Shown here in pieces: positions 8,704-17,313 of a stretch of DNA of 39,947 nt. A model generated the notes under the pieces. That model did not search any database, was not told the origin of the DNA, and worked only from the letters and a program-made list of their open reading frames with translations. The stretch's first letter is position 1; every line of letters begins with the position of its first letter. The stretch spans positions 1 to 39,947 of the forward strand of contig CAYRAG010000013.1 in the NCBI GenBank assembly GCA_964422185.1. Direction: 5' to 3'. This stretch comes from CALXCT01 sp964422185. Lineage in GTDB: Bacteria > Bacillota > Clostridia > Oscillospirales > Oscillospiraceae. A program made the position numbers and the translations under genes.

Positions 8704-11508
8704 TTACAGGCCCGCGGCGGCCACCACGGCGGCGCAGCGGTCGCACAGCTCCGCGTGATGTCCCGGTGTGCCGATGTCCCTGCTGTGATTCCAGCACCGG
8801 GGGCACCTGGGCGCCTCGGAGAGGGCGACATGGACGACGCATTTGATCCTGCCGTCGCTCACCTCATATCCGTCCACCGGCTGCGTGGTGACGGCCACAT
8901 CGGAGACGATGAACAAAGTGGCCAGATCCTCGTCCTCCAGGAACTGCGCGTCCTCCCGGGAAAAGACCTGGATGGTCACCTCGGTGTCCTGCGCCTTTTT
9001 GAATACGCCCTCCGCCCGGGTCTGCTCCAGAATCTTGTTCACGGCGTCCCGCAGGGAGATGAGCACCTCCCAGCGCTCCTCGTCCTGCGGACTGAGCGCG
9101 TAGCACTCGTCGAAAGAGGGCATGTCGTTCAGGAACACGCTCTCAGCATCCCGGCTGTCCGGGTGCTTCATGGCGTGCCAGATCTCATCGGCGGTGAAAG
9201 ACAGGATGGGGGCGATGAGCAGGGTCAGGCCGTCCAGGATGTGGTACAGGGCGGTCTGGGCGGAGCGGCGGCCTTTCCCGTCTCCGCAGTACAGACGGTC
9301 CTTGATGATATCCAGATAGAAGTTGGACATATCCACCACGCAGAAGTTGTACACCGCACGGTATACGCCGTGAAACTCATAGCTCTCGTAGAACGCACGC
9401 ACGGTTTTGACCAGGTCGTTGAACCGGGCGATCGCCCATTTGTCCAGCCGGTACATCTCGTCCGCGGGCAGGGGGTCGCCGGGATCGAAGTCCGTCAGGT
9501 TGCCCAGCATGTACCGGGCGGTGTTGCGGATCTTCAGATAGGCCTGGCTGAGCTGCTTGAGGATGCTCTGGGAGATGCGCATATCCTGGGTGTAGTCCGC
9601 GGAGGAGACCCACAGGCGGAGCATGTCCGCGCCGTAGTTCTTGATGACCTCCTCGGGGTTGACGGCGTTGCCCAGGGACTTGTGCATGGCCCTGCCCTCG
9701 CCGTCCACGGTCCAGCCGTGGGTGATGATCTGCCTGTAGGGCGCCACGCCTTTCGCGGCGATGGAGGTCAGCATGGAGGACTGGAACCAGCCCCGGTACT
9801 GATCGCCGCCCTCGAGATAGACATCGGCGGGGAAGTGGAGCTCCGGACGCTCGTCCAGCACGGCGGCGTGGGTGGATCCGGAGTCGAACCACACATCCAT
9901 GATGTCCGTCTCCCTGGTGAAGTGGGTATGCCCGCATTTGGGGCAGCGGAATCCCTCGGGCACCAGCTCGTCCGCGGTCTTCTCAAACCAGATGTTCGAG
10001 CCGTGCACCCGGAACAGGTCGGACACATGGCGGATGGTCTCGTCATTGACGATATCCGCGCCGCACTTGTCGCAGTAGAAGATGGGGATGGGCACGCCCC
10101 ACACCCGCTGGCGGCTGATGCACCAGTCGCTGCGCTCCGAGATCATGGACGCCATGCGCTCCCTGCCCCAGACAGGGTGCCACTGGATGGCGTCGCAGGC
10201 GGCCACCGCCGCGTCCTTGATGGCGTCCACGGAGCAGAACCACTGCTCGGTGGTGCGGTAGATGATGGGCTTTTTGCAGCGCCAGCAGTGGGGGTAGGAG
10301 TGGACGATCTGATCCCGGCCGAGCAGGGCGCCGCACGCCTCAAGGTCATCGGGGATCGCGGCGTTCGCCTTCTCGTAGAACTGGCCGTTGTACTTCTCGT
10401 CCGTCATGACGCCTTTCGCGTTGACGGGGACGGGCACGCCGATGTGGGTCAGGCCCGCGTTGTCGTACTGCTGGCAGATGAGGAAGTCGTCGGCGCCGAA
10501 GCCGGGCGCGGTGTGGACGCAGCCGGTGCCGGCGTCCAGCGTGACATGGTCGCCGCACAGCAGCACGGAGTCCCTGTCGAAGAACGGGTGGGTGGCGGTC
10601 ATGAGCTCAAATTCCGAGCCTTTCCGCGTGGCCAGGACGCGGCAGGCGGCGTAGTCGATGCCGACGGCCTGGCACACGCCCTCCGCCAGCTCCGCGGCCA
10701 TGATATAGATCTCCCCATTGGGAACCTGAAGCAGCACATAGTCCAGATTGGCGTTGACCGCGATGGCCATGTTGCCGGGGATCGTCCAGGGGGTCGTGGT
10801 CCAGATGACGAAGTACATCCGGGCCAGGTCGCCGTATTGCGCCAGTTTGCCTTTGTCGTCCCGCACCGCGAACTTCACGAAAATGGTGGTGCAGGGGTCG
10901 TCCTGGTACTCGATCTCCGCCTCCGCCAGGGCGGTCTGATCATGGGGGCACCAGTACACGGGCTTCATGCCCTTGTAGATGTAGCCCTTTTTGGCCATGA
11001 TCCCGAAGACCTCGATCTGCTTGGCCTCGAACTCGGGCTTGAGCGTCAGGTAGGGGTCGTCCCACTCGCCCAGGACGCCCAGGCGCTTGAACTGCTCGCG
11101 CTGCCTGTCCACATAGGACAGCGCGTACTCCCGGCACTTGTCCCTGAACTCGGTGGTCGTCAGCTCGTCCCGCCGGACTTTTTTGTCTTTCAGAATGGCG
11201 GACTCGATGGGCAGCCCGTGGGTGTCCCAGCCGGGGACATAGGGCGCCTGATATCCGGTCATGTTCCGGTGCTTGACGATGATGTCCTTCAGGATCTTGT
11301 TCAGGGCGGTGCCGATGTGGATGTTGCCGTTGGCGTAGGGCGGGCCGTCGTGGAGCACGAACCTGGGCTTGCCCTCGTTGCGCCCGACCATCTTGTGGTA
11401 GATGTCGTGGTCGTAGAATTCCTGAAGCATGCCGGGCTCGCGCCTGGCCAGATCCGCTTTCATGGGAAAGTCGGTTTTTGGCAGATGAACGGTCTGGTTG
11501 TAATCCAT
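8704..11508 (-). CDS. ileS: Isoleucyl-tRNA synthetase
   Basis: The 934-residue class I aminoacyl-tRNA synthetase charges tRNA-Ile. It shows GPPYANGNIHIG with HIG at 64-66, the GWDTHGLPIE segment, a CP1 editing domain (TTTPWTIPGN, then TGCVHTAPGFGADD), WFDSGSTHA, and the second ATP motif as M608-H-K-S-L-G-N, the variant common in Firmicutes. A C-terminal zinc site is formed by CPRCWNH and CDRC. The ATG at 11508 is used because TGAGGAGGA lies just upstream; the longer frame start at 11526 is inside that ribosome site. The gene is controlled by the T-box leader immediately upstream. Full length for the bacterial type. Confidence 0.98.
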   Translation of the reverse strand: MDYNQTVHLPKTDFPMKADLARREPGMLQEFYDHDIYHKMVGRNEGKPRFVLHDGPPYANGNIHIGTALNKILKDIIVKHRNMTGYQAPYVPGWDTHGLPIESAILKDKKVRRDELTTTEFRDKCREYALSYVDRQREQFKRLGVLGEWDDPYLTLKPEFEAKQIEVFGIMAKKGYIYKGMKPVYWCPHDQTALAEAEIEYQDDPCTTIFVKFAVRDDKGKLAQYGDLARMYFVIWTTTPWTIPGNMAIAVNANLDYVLLQVPNGEIYIMAAELAEGVCQAVGIDYAACRVLATRKGSEFELMTATHPFFDRDSVLLCGDHVTLDAGTGCVHTAPGFGADDFLICQQYDNAGLTHIGVPVPVNAKGVMTDEKYNGQFYEKANAAIPDDLEACGALLGRDQIVHSYPHCWRCKKPIIYRTTEQWFCSVDAIKDAAVAACDAIQWHPVWGRERMASMISERSDWCISRQRVWGVPIPIFYCDKCGADIVNDETIRHVSDLFRVHGSNIWFEKTADELVPEGFRCPKCGHTHFTRETDIMDVWFDSGSTHAAVLDERPELHFPADVYLEGGDQYRGWFQSSMLTSIAAKGVAPYRQIITHGWTVDGEGRAMHKSLGNAVNPEEVIKNYGADMLRLWVSSADYTQDMRISQSILKQLSQAYLKIRNTARYMLGNLTDFDPGDPLPADEMYRLDKWAIARFNDLVKTVRAFYESYEFHGVYRAVYNFCVVDMSNFYLDIIKDRLYCGDGKGRRSAQTALYHILDGLTLLIAPILSFTADEIWHAMKHPDSRDAESVFLNDMPSFDECYALSPQDEERWEVLISLRDAVNKILEQTRAEGVFKKAQDTEVTIQVFSREDAQFLEDEDLATLFIVSDVAVTTQPVDGYEVSDGRIKCVVHVALSEAPRCPRCWNHSRDIGTPGHHAELCDRCAAVVAAAGL

Positions 11509-11571
11509 GGAAGGATTCCTCCTCAAGAAATTTCAGCGGTGGAAGGCAGTGCCGGAGCCGGCCCCGCCGGG

Positions 11572-11833
11572 AAAAGAAAAACGCCCCCGTCTCCCCTGAG
11601 AGACAAAGGCGAAACCTCTGCGGTACCACTCTCGTTGCCGGACAGGATCCGGCCGCTTGGCTGTCCGGTAACGGGGACTCCCGGCAGAGCCTACTGGCGA
11701 GGGAGAAGAGCCCTCCGTTCGGTCTGCGGCTCCGAGGTGATCTTCGCCCCCCGCGTTCCTCCGTCCTTTCACCAGCCGGACGGCTCTCTGCGCGATCCAG
11801 GGAGGGTTACTGTCCTCTTCTGCGCCGATTTGC
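11572..11833 (-). ncRNA. T-box leader (Ile specifier) of ileS
   Basis: Read on the minus strand, this leader carries the usual T-box landmarks in order. They are a stem I start with AGAAGAGGACAGTA, an AGAGAG bulge, GGTGAAAG, and a specifier loop GAAGATCACC with the Ile codon ATC at 11739-11741. Next comes the conserved T-box AGAGTGGTACCGCAG (11618-11632). The intrinsic terminator follows at 11572-11611, a CGCC/GGCG plus GTCTC/GAGAC stem followed by a T run. Uncharged tRNA-Ile is expected to stabilise the antiterminator and raise ileS transcription. Confidence 0.93.
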
Positions 11834-11839
11834 CTGTCT

Positions 11840-11868
11840 ATCTTATATGGCGGCCGGCCATTTGTCAA
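11840..11868 (-). promoter_or_regulatory. Promoter of the ileS T-box transcript
   Basis: On the minus strand a consensus TTGACA (-35, 11863-11868) and TAAGAT (-10, 11840-11845) are exactly 17 bases apart. The predicted RNA start, near 11833, fits the beginning of the T-box leader. Confidence 0.82.
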
Positions 11869-11924
11869 TGATCAATTTCCCGGCCCGGGAGGGGTGCGCC
11901 GGGATGCCGCACGGGAAAAAACGA

Positions 11925-11953
11925 TTGCGCTTTTCCGCGGATTGTGCCAGAAT
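11925..11953 (+). promoter_or_regulatory. Possible promoter of the M16 peptidase gene
   Basis: TTGCGC (11925-11930) and CAGAAT (11948-11953) are 17 bases apart and lie about 45 bases before the start codon. The match to consensus is moderate. Confidence 0.45.
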
Positions 11954-11996
11954 GAGACAGGAAAAGCGGATTACGGCGGGGAGAGATGGTCTGGAC

Positions 11997-13247
11997 ATGT
12001 ATGAGAAACGGATTTTGCCAAACGGCGTGCGCATCCTGACCGAGGCGGTTCCCGGCGTGCGGACCGCGGCGCTGGGGATCTTTGTGGGCACCGGATCCCG
12101 CCATGAGCGGTCAAACGAAAACGGGGCCGCCCACTTCATTGAGCACATGACATTCAAGGGGACAGATCGGCGCACCGCCGCCCGGCTGGCGGAGGAGATG
12201 GACGCCATCGGCGGCCAGTTCAACGCGTACACCACCAAGGAGGACACCTGCTTCTACGCCTGGTGCCTGGACATCCACCTCGGGCGAGCGGCGGATCTCC
12301 TGTGCGACATGTTCTTCCACTCCCGGTTTGACCAGGGGGATGTGGACACGGAGCGGGGCGTCATTCTGGAAGAGATCGACATGTACGAGGACACGCCGGA
12401 AGATCTGGTCGCGGAGCGCGTCGACATGACGGCCTACCGGGGCTCCTCTCTTGCCAGGCCGATCCTGGGCAGGCCGTCCACGCTGGGGAAGATGAGCGGG
12501 GAGTGGCTGAGAGACTACCGGGAGCGGCATTATGCGCCCCAGGAGATTGTGGTGGCGCTGGCGGGCAGCTTCTCCGGGGAGATGGTGGAGTCCCTGTCCG
12601 AGCAGTTTGGCGCCATCCCGGCCAGACCCGCCGTGGGCTACCGCCCGGCGCAGTTCCGCCCCGGCTGGACGGAGAAGCGCAAGGCCATTGAGCAAAACCA
12701 CCTGGATATGGCGTTCCCCGGCCTGGACTGGAACCACCCCAGGCGGTTTGAGATGCTGATTCTGCTCAATCTGCTGGGAGGCGGCGCGTCCTCCCGCCTC
12801 TTCCAGGAGATCCGGGAGAAGCGGGGGCTGTGCTATACCATCAGCGCATACAACTCCGACCACGCGGATCTGGGGATTCTGGGCGTCTACACCGCGGTGG
12901 CCCGGGAGACGGAGCGCCAGGCGCTGGAGGCCATCCGGGCGGTTATCTGCGAACTGGCGGATCACGGGCCCACGCAGGCGGAGGTGGACCGCAGCAGGGA
13001 GCAGTGCAAGGCGAACATCCTCATGGGGCTGGAGTCCATCCAGTCGCGTATGACCCACCTGGGCCGCTCCGAGCTGCTGCGGGACAGCATTCTCACCCCG
13101 GACGGGATCCTGGATCGCTACGACGCGGTGACCCGGGAGGGGGTTCATGACCTGGCGCGGCAGCTGCTGGATTTCAACCGGCTGGCATTCTCCGCCGTAG
13201 GGCGGGTGGCCGGGATTGAGGAGTACCGGAAAATGCTGGGCCTGTAG
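11997..13247 (+). CDS. M16-family zinc metallopeptidase (pitrilysin/insulinase type)
   Basis: The 416-residue single-chain M16 peptidase resembles Bacillus YmxG/MlpA and mitochondrial-processing-peptidase beta subunits. The inverted zinc motif HxxEH is H46-F-I-E49-H50 in GAAHFIEHMTFKG, and the downstream acidic ligand region (RGVILEEIDMYEDTPEDLV) is present, so the active site looks intact. The second half carries the inactive repeat typical of the family (LLGGGASSRLFQEIREKRGLCY). I chose the ATG at 11997, with GGGGAGAG upstream, because family members start close to LPNGVRI. No signal peptide is seen, so it is probably cytoplasmic. It stands alone between two divergent or convergent neighbours; in Bacillus the relative lies near pnp, which is 4 kb away here. 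Confidence 0.93.
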   Translation: MYEKRILPNGVRILTEAVPGVRTAALGIFVGTGSRHERSNENGAAHFIEHMTFKGTDRRTAARLAEEMDAIGGQFNAYTTKEDTCFYAWCLDIHLGRAADLLCDMFFHSRFDQGDVDTERGVILEEIDMYEDTPEDLVAERVDMTAYRGSSLARPILGRPSTLGKMSGEWLRDYRERHYAPQEIVVALAGSFSGEMVESLSEQFGAIPARPAVGYRPAQFRPGWTEKRKAIEQNHLDMAFPGLDWNHPRRFEMLILLNLLGGGASSRLFQEIREKRGLCYTISAYNSDHADLGILGVYTAVARETERQALEAIRAVICELADHGPTQAEVDRSREQCKANILMGLESIQSRMTHLGRSELLRDSILTPDGILDRYDAVTREGVHDLARQLLDFNRLAFSAVGRVAGIEEYRKMLGL

Positions 13248-13279
13248 ACGGCCCGGGACGATTCCAGAAGAAACGGAAA

Positions 13280-13323
13280 CAGGCGGGGGCGGCGTGCGGA
13301 AACCGGTACGCCGCCCCCGCCTG
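13280..13323. terminator. Strong hairpin between converging genes
   Basis: A perfect 16-bp GC-rich stem (13280-13295 with 13308-13323; arm CAGGCGGGGGCGGCGT) lies between the M16 peptidase gene and the minus-strand gene. On the minus strand it is followed by TTTCCGTTTCTTC, so it fits best as the terminator of the minus-strand operon. Confidence 0.75.
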
Positions 13324-13343
13324 CGGTCAGGACAGGGGTACAC

Positions 13344-15526
13344 TCAGTATTGATTGACCCAGCCGGAGATGAGCCAGGTGGGAACCGTCCAGGCCAGCAT
13401 GAACAGCAGCAGATTCAGGGGGCTGAGGGAGCGGTACGCGTCCACGAAAGTGAGGTAGAAGGTCAGCAGCAGTCCGGCGATGCTGCCCAGACAGGTCAGC
13501 ACGCTGCCCGCACGCACCGCGGTGCGCAGGCGCTTTCCGCCCACCACGGCCTCGGTAAACGGCGCCAGCCCCTCCCGGCACAAAATGGCGGTGAGGGTGG
13601 TGCTGTGCTCCTGCGCCGGGTCGGACAGCTCCCGGCGGCGCTCCACCGGCGGGAACTCCATTTTCTCCACCGGCAGCCGGAAGCGCTGCTGGAGCATGGC
13701 GGGGATGATATTGAAGTCCCGGGTGGCCAGAACCGGCTGCACCCGGTTGCGCAGCAGCGCGGTCAGGGCGGGGGCGATGGGGCCGGGGAGCGTGTAGTTG
13801 AGCGCGAAGATGCCGGCCAGCTCGCCCTCGATGGCGCAGAACACGGCGTTTTTGATGTTGAGGCCCTGGGGCAGAGCCACCTCCATCATCTTCATGAACG
13901 CGGCGCTGCCCACCAGCACCTGTTCGCCGCGGATGGTGGCGGACACGCCGCCCGCCTCGTAGCAGCACAGACCGGTGGCTTTCCGGTAGACGGCGCCCTG
14001 GGTTCTGAGCAGGTCGTAGAACACTTTCTCCAGACCGCAGCCGGAGTCCCGGACGAGCGTCGCCGTGTAACCCACGACCTTTTCAATGGGCCAGTTGCCA
14101 AACACCTTGATGCCGTTGAGCTCCACGGCGCCGGGCGGGAACAGATCCAGATCGGTGAGCAGAATGCCGCTGCCCCGGCGGGAGTGCTCCACACCGGGCC
14201 AGCCGGCCAGCGCCGCGCCGGACTGGGACAGCCTCCGGGCGAGGGAGTAGAACGGCTTGCCGTAGACCAGCAGCGCGGAGAATGAGGCGGCCGCGGTCAG
14301 GGTTGCGGAGAGGCACCACAGCAGGTGCTCCGGCCGGTGCCTGCCGAGAGACGAGATGATGGAGAACACCAGAGCCGCCGCCAGCATGACGGGCGCCGCG
14401 CTGCGGAAGATCCGCTGGGCGCCGTCCTCCGTCTGGATCTGGCTGCCGAAGCCGTCGGTGGTGCCGGGCCATTTCGCGTAGGTGTCCCGGCCGTCCCACT
14501 TGCCCTCGTCCAGGGTGACCACATAGGGCTCCGCGGAGGAGGCGGCGGTGCGGCACGCCAGCCGCCGGCCCCGGCGCTTGTAGCACGCGCCCCACAGGGT
14601 GAAGAACAGGGCGAAAGTGCACACGCCGCAGTAGGGCAGCTGGCCGTCCCGGCCGCCCAGGGCGGTCATGGTCAGGGCGTCCGCCAGGGTCGCCAGGCAG
14701 CTGAGTACCACCAGGGTGTCCATCCCCAGGGAGAAGCGCAGCAGGTTGAACACGGACTGCAGCACCACATCCGCGCAGACCACCAGGGCCGCCAGCAGCA
14801 GCCCGGCGGACAGCCAGATCTGCAGCTGGAGATGTTCCGCCAGCAGGGCGGGCAGGGGGATCGCGGGCAGGATGGACGCGAGGATGAGATAGAGCTGAAC
14901 CAGACACAGGGGCACCATGATGCGCACCCGGTTGCGCAAGGATTTCAGGCCGTGGTTGTACCGCTTAAACAGTTCCTGCGGGGGCAGATCCGGGGGAGGC
15001 GGCTCCTCCCGGCGGCGGCGCCGCACGCGGCTGACGGGGGTCTCCTCCTCGTCCACGCCGGGGATGAGCTCCTCCGCGCGTTTTGTCGCCTCGGAGGACT
15101 CGGTGCCCTCCTCGGAGTACATCTGATCGGCGTACTCGTCCATCTGGCCGGACAGCCTGCTGAGCAGGGCGGCGAACGGGTTCTGCCTGCGGGGGAAAGG
15201 AACCACATTGTCCGGTTTCTGATCCGGCGCGGCGGCCTGCTTCTTCGCGCCTTTCGGCGCCTCCCGCTTCCCCGCCGCCTGTTTTTTCGGCGTCCCGGCC
15301 ACGCGCTTTCCGTCAGAGGACGGACGGGNNNNNNNNNNNNNNNNNNNNNNNNNNNNNNNNNNNNNNNNNNNNNNNNNNNNNNNNNNNNNNNNNNNNNNNN
15401 NNNNNNNNNNNNNNNNNNNNNNNNNNNNGCGGGAACAGGCTGGCGTTTGCTGGAGAACTCCGCGAGAATTTCCTCCAGGGAATACTCCGGCTCCTGATTT
15501 GGTTTGTCGTCCTGATTTCTGGACAT
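13344..15526 (-). CDS. P-type ATPase-like membrane protein lacking catalytic motifs (interrupted by sequence gap)
   Basis: The body reads from 15302 down to 13344 and stays open upstream into the 100-N gap. Beyond the gap, an ATG at 15526 behind GAGGTGA starts MSRNQDDKPNQEPEYSLEEILAEF, which I take as its N-terminus; the frames differ across the gap, but the gap length is arbitrary. After a long charged, Pro-rich cytosolic region come two pairs of membrane helices, a cytosolic domain and a final helix pair, the layout of a P1B-type ATPase. The N-domain-like motif survives (RGEQVLVGSAAFM). However, the phosphorylation motif DKTGT is replaced by TDLDLFPPG (14130-14156), and the TGDN hinge is replaced by ATRDFN. 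It is probably not a pump and may be a sensor or scaffold. It lies 43 bases behind rlmB in the same operon. Confidence 0.75.
15329..15428. other. Assembly gap of 100 Ns
   Basis: Exactly 100 unknown bases interrupt the 5' part of the P-type-ATPase-like gene. The round length suggests a placeholder, so distances and frames across it are not reliable. Confidence 0.98.
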
Positions 15527-15569
15527 CCGGCTCACCTCGATTCTCCGGGGGACTCGGCGCGGGGGAGGT

Positions 15570-16346
15570 TCAGACTGTGCGCTGGCGCACCGCCTCGTAC
15601 AGGACGATGGCGGCGGCGGCGCCGGCGTTCAGGGAATTCAGCCTGCCCCGCATGGGGATGCGCACCCGAAAGTCGCAGTGCTCCGCCACAAGGCGGCTCA
15701 TTCCGCTCCCCTCGCTGCCGATGACGATGGCGGCGGGGCCTTTCAGATCCGCGTCATACAGGAGGGTATCTCCGTCCGCGGCGGTGCCGAAGACCCAGAT
15801 GCCCTCTTTTTTCAGATCGTTGAGCAGGGTGGGCAGATTCGCCACCCTGGCCACGGGGAGATGCGCCACCGCGCCGGCGGAGGTCTTCGCCACGACGGCG
15901 GTCAGACCGGCGGAGCGCCGCTTGGGAACAATCACCCCGTGGGCGCCGGCGCACTCGGCAGTGCGGATGACCGCCCCCAGGTTCTGGGGATCGGACAGCT
16001 CGTCGCAGACGACCAGCAGGGGCGGCTCCCCTCTCTCCCTGGCGGACGCGAGGATCTCCTCCACGCTGGCGTATTCCCGGACGGCGGCGACGGCAACGAC
16101 GCCCTGGTGGGCGCGGGTGCGGCTCAGACTGTCCAGCTTGCGCGGATCCGCGTCCACCACCACGATCCCTTTTTCCCGGGCGGCGGAGGCGATGCGCCCC
16201 AGGGTGGAGTCGCGCCTGCCTTTCGCCAGGTAGATCTTGTCGATGGACACATCGGCGCGCAGCGCCTCCAGGACGGCGTTGCGCCCCTCAATGATGCCGT
16301 CCGCGTCCGCGGATCCGGAGGATCCGGCGGGGGGTCGCTGACTCAT
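15570..16346 (-). CDS. rlmB: 23S rRNA 2'-O-ribose methyltransferase of the TrmH/SpoU family (RlmB-like)
   Basis: The 258-residue SPOUT enzyme transfers a methyl group from SAM to a ribose 2'-OH. The N-terminal L7Ae-like substrate-binding part is residues 17-95 (IIEGRNAVLEAL, and the RTRAHQGVVAVA segment typical of RlmB). The knotted SAM domain shows motif 1 NLGAVIRTAECAGAHGVIVP (from 122), motif 2 IVIGSEGSGM (207-216) and motif 3 IPMRGRLNSLNAGAAAAI. The ATG at 16346 lies behind GGGAGGA. RlmB targets G2251 of 23S rRNA; TrmH-type tRNA specificity cannot be excluded from sequence alone, but the N-terminal domain favours RlmB. It is the first gene of an operon with the ATPase-like gene. Confidence 0.92.
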   Translation of the reverse strand: MSQRPPAGSSGSADADGIIEGRNAVLEALRADVSIDKIYLAKGRRDSTLGRIASAAREKGIVVVDADPRKLDSLSRTRAHQGVVAVAAVREYASVEEILASARERGEPPLLVVCDELSDPQNLGAVIRTAECAGAHGVIVPKRRSAGLTAVVAKTSAGAVAHLPVARVANLPTLLNDLKKEGIWVFGTAADGDTLLYDADLKGPAAIVIGSEGSGMSRLVAEHCDFRVRIPMRGRLNSLNAGAAAAIVLYEAVRQRTV

Positions 16347-16478
16347 AGAGGTATCCTCCCAGCGGTTTCCGGCACGCCCGCGGCGAACCCGGCCGGAGGG
16401 CGGTGCACGGGAAACGAAAGAAATAGTTTGGATTGTGATCCTGAAATCAAAAGAAAGGAATTGTATCCCGACGAATCG

Positions 16479-16507
16479 TTGCAATTGCCCGGAAAGCGCG
16501 GTAAAAT
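16479..16507 (+). promoter_or_regulatory. Promoter of the transposase
   Basis: TTGCAA (16479-16484) and TAAAAT (16502-16507) are 17 bases apart, upstream of the transposase start at 16565. Confidence 0.5.
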
Positions 16508-16564
16508 AAGAGCACGGCGGGAACAGCGGCTCCGATAACAATCTCAGGGATTGGGGTGTTCGCG

Positions 16565-16995
16565 ATGTACAGGATCCGGGACAAAAATCAAATGAGTATC
16601 GACGGGTATGACAGATCCGGGGACAGGTCGATCCGGCTGGATCCGAATAACGAGTGGGTGCGGCTGAGCGAGATCATCCCGTGGGATGAGATTGAGCAGA
16701 TCTACCTGCGGACGCTCAGCCAGAAGACCGGCCGTATGGCAATCCCGGCCCGTGTGGCGTTCGGCGCCCTCTTCATCAAGACAAAAGAGGGCATCTCGAA
16801 TGAGAAATGCGTGCGGGAGATCCGGGACAACCCGTTCATGCAGTACTTTCTCGGCCTGGAGGAGTACCGCAACGAGCCGCCGTTCACCCCCTCCATGATG
16901 ACGCAGTTCCGCAGGCGCTTTCCGGCGGATCTGCTGGCCAAAATCGGGGAGTGTATCCGCACCGGCAGGTGGCCGGAGGACGGAGACGGCGCGGA
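16565..16995 (+). CDS. IS5-family transposase, N-terminal part only
   Basis: About 143 residues are readable before the gap. They match the N-terminal DUF772-type domain of IS5/IS1182 transposases, with RLDPNNEWVRLSEIIPWDEIE, then PARVAFGALFIKTKEGISNEKCVREIRDNPFMQYFLGLEEY and PFTPSMMTQFRRRF. The DDE catalytic part would lie in the gap. After the gap the sequence is not coding in any frame, so the true gap should hold roughly 0.7-1 kb. The ATG at 16565 is used; a GTG at 16556 is in frame. Whether the full copy is intact cannot be judged. Confidence 0.85.
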
Positions 16996-17095
16996 NNNNN
17001 NNNNNNNNNNNNNNNNNNNNNNNNNNNNNNNNNNNNNNNNNNNNNNNNNNNNNNNNNNNNNNNNNNNNNNNNNNNNNNNNNNNNNNNNNNNNNNN
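16996..17095. other. Assembly gap of 100 Ns
   Basis: Exactly 100 unknown bases lie inside the insertion sequence; the length is a placeholder. Confidence 0.98.
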
Positions 17096-17122
17096 CGAGT
17101 CACAATGACACAGGAAGAACAT

Positions 17123-17170
17123 CAATGCCATGAACACGGCCGGCCGGCGGTGTCCGTGGCATTGTTTTTT
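17123..17170 (+). terminator. Terminator at the right side of the insertion sequence
   Basis: A 19-base imperfect stem (arms beginning CAATGCCA and ending TGGCATTG, 17123-17164) is followed directly by TTTTTT. It fits the terminator of the transposase transcript. Confidence 0.75.
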
Positions 17171-17271
17171 GCCCGTTCCCGGATCCCGGCGGTTTTGAGT
17201 ATAGCACAAAAACCAGATGGGAAAAAGAGGAGAAGCGAAAATTTACACAAGCGCCGTGCGGGGGCAGGAAA

Positions 17272-17301
17272 AGGCCGGACCGACTGCGGTCGGTCCGGCC
17301 T
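17272..17301 (-). terminator. Terminator of pnp
   Basis: A perfect 13-bp stem AGGCCGGACCGAC with a TGCG loop lies 12 bases after the pnp stop. On the minus strand it is followed by TTTCC. Confidence 0.9.
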
Positions 17302-17313
17302 GGACATTCCGAT

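Larger units (their letters stand above)
16479..17170 (+). mobile_element. IS5-like insertion sequence, collapsed at an assembly gap
   Basis: This stretch contains a transposase promoter, the 5' part of a transposase gene, a 100-N gap, and then a hairpin with a T run. Multi-copy insertion sequences commonly break assemblies, so the missing transposase part was probably lost in the gap. I could not identify terminal inverted repeats or target duplications, so the outer limits are approximate. Confidence 0.6.

Noticed and set aside
8583..8831. A longer N-terminus for the Dam methylase
   Set aside because: The extension would cross a terminator hairpin and overlap ileS; family members start close to SPFVKWAGGK.
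8701..11871. A 1056-codon open frame on the plus strand across ileS and its T-box
   Set aside because: It is antisense to ileS and runs through the T-box; the composition is typical of a shadow frame.
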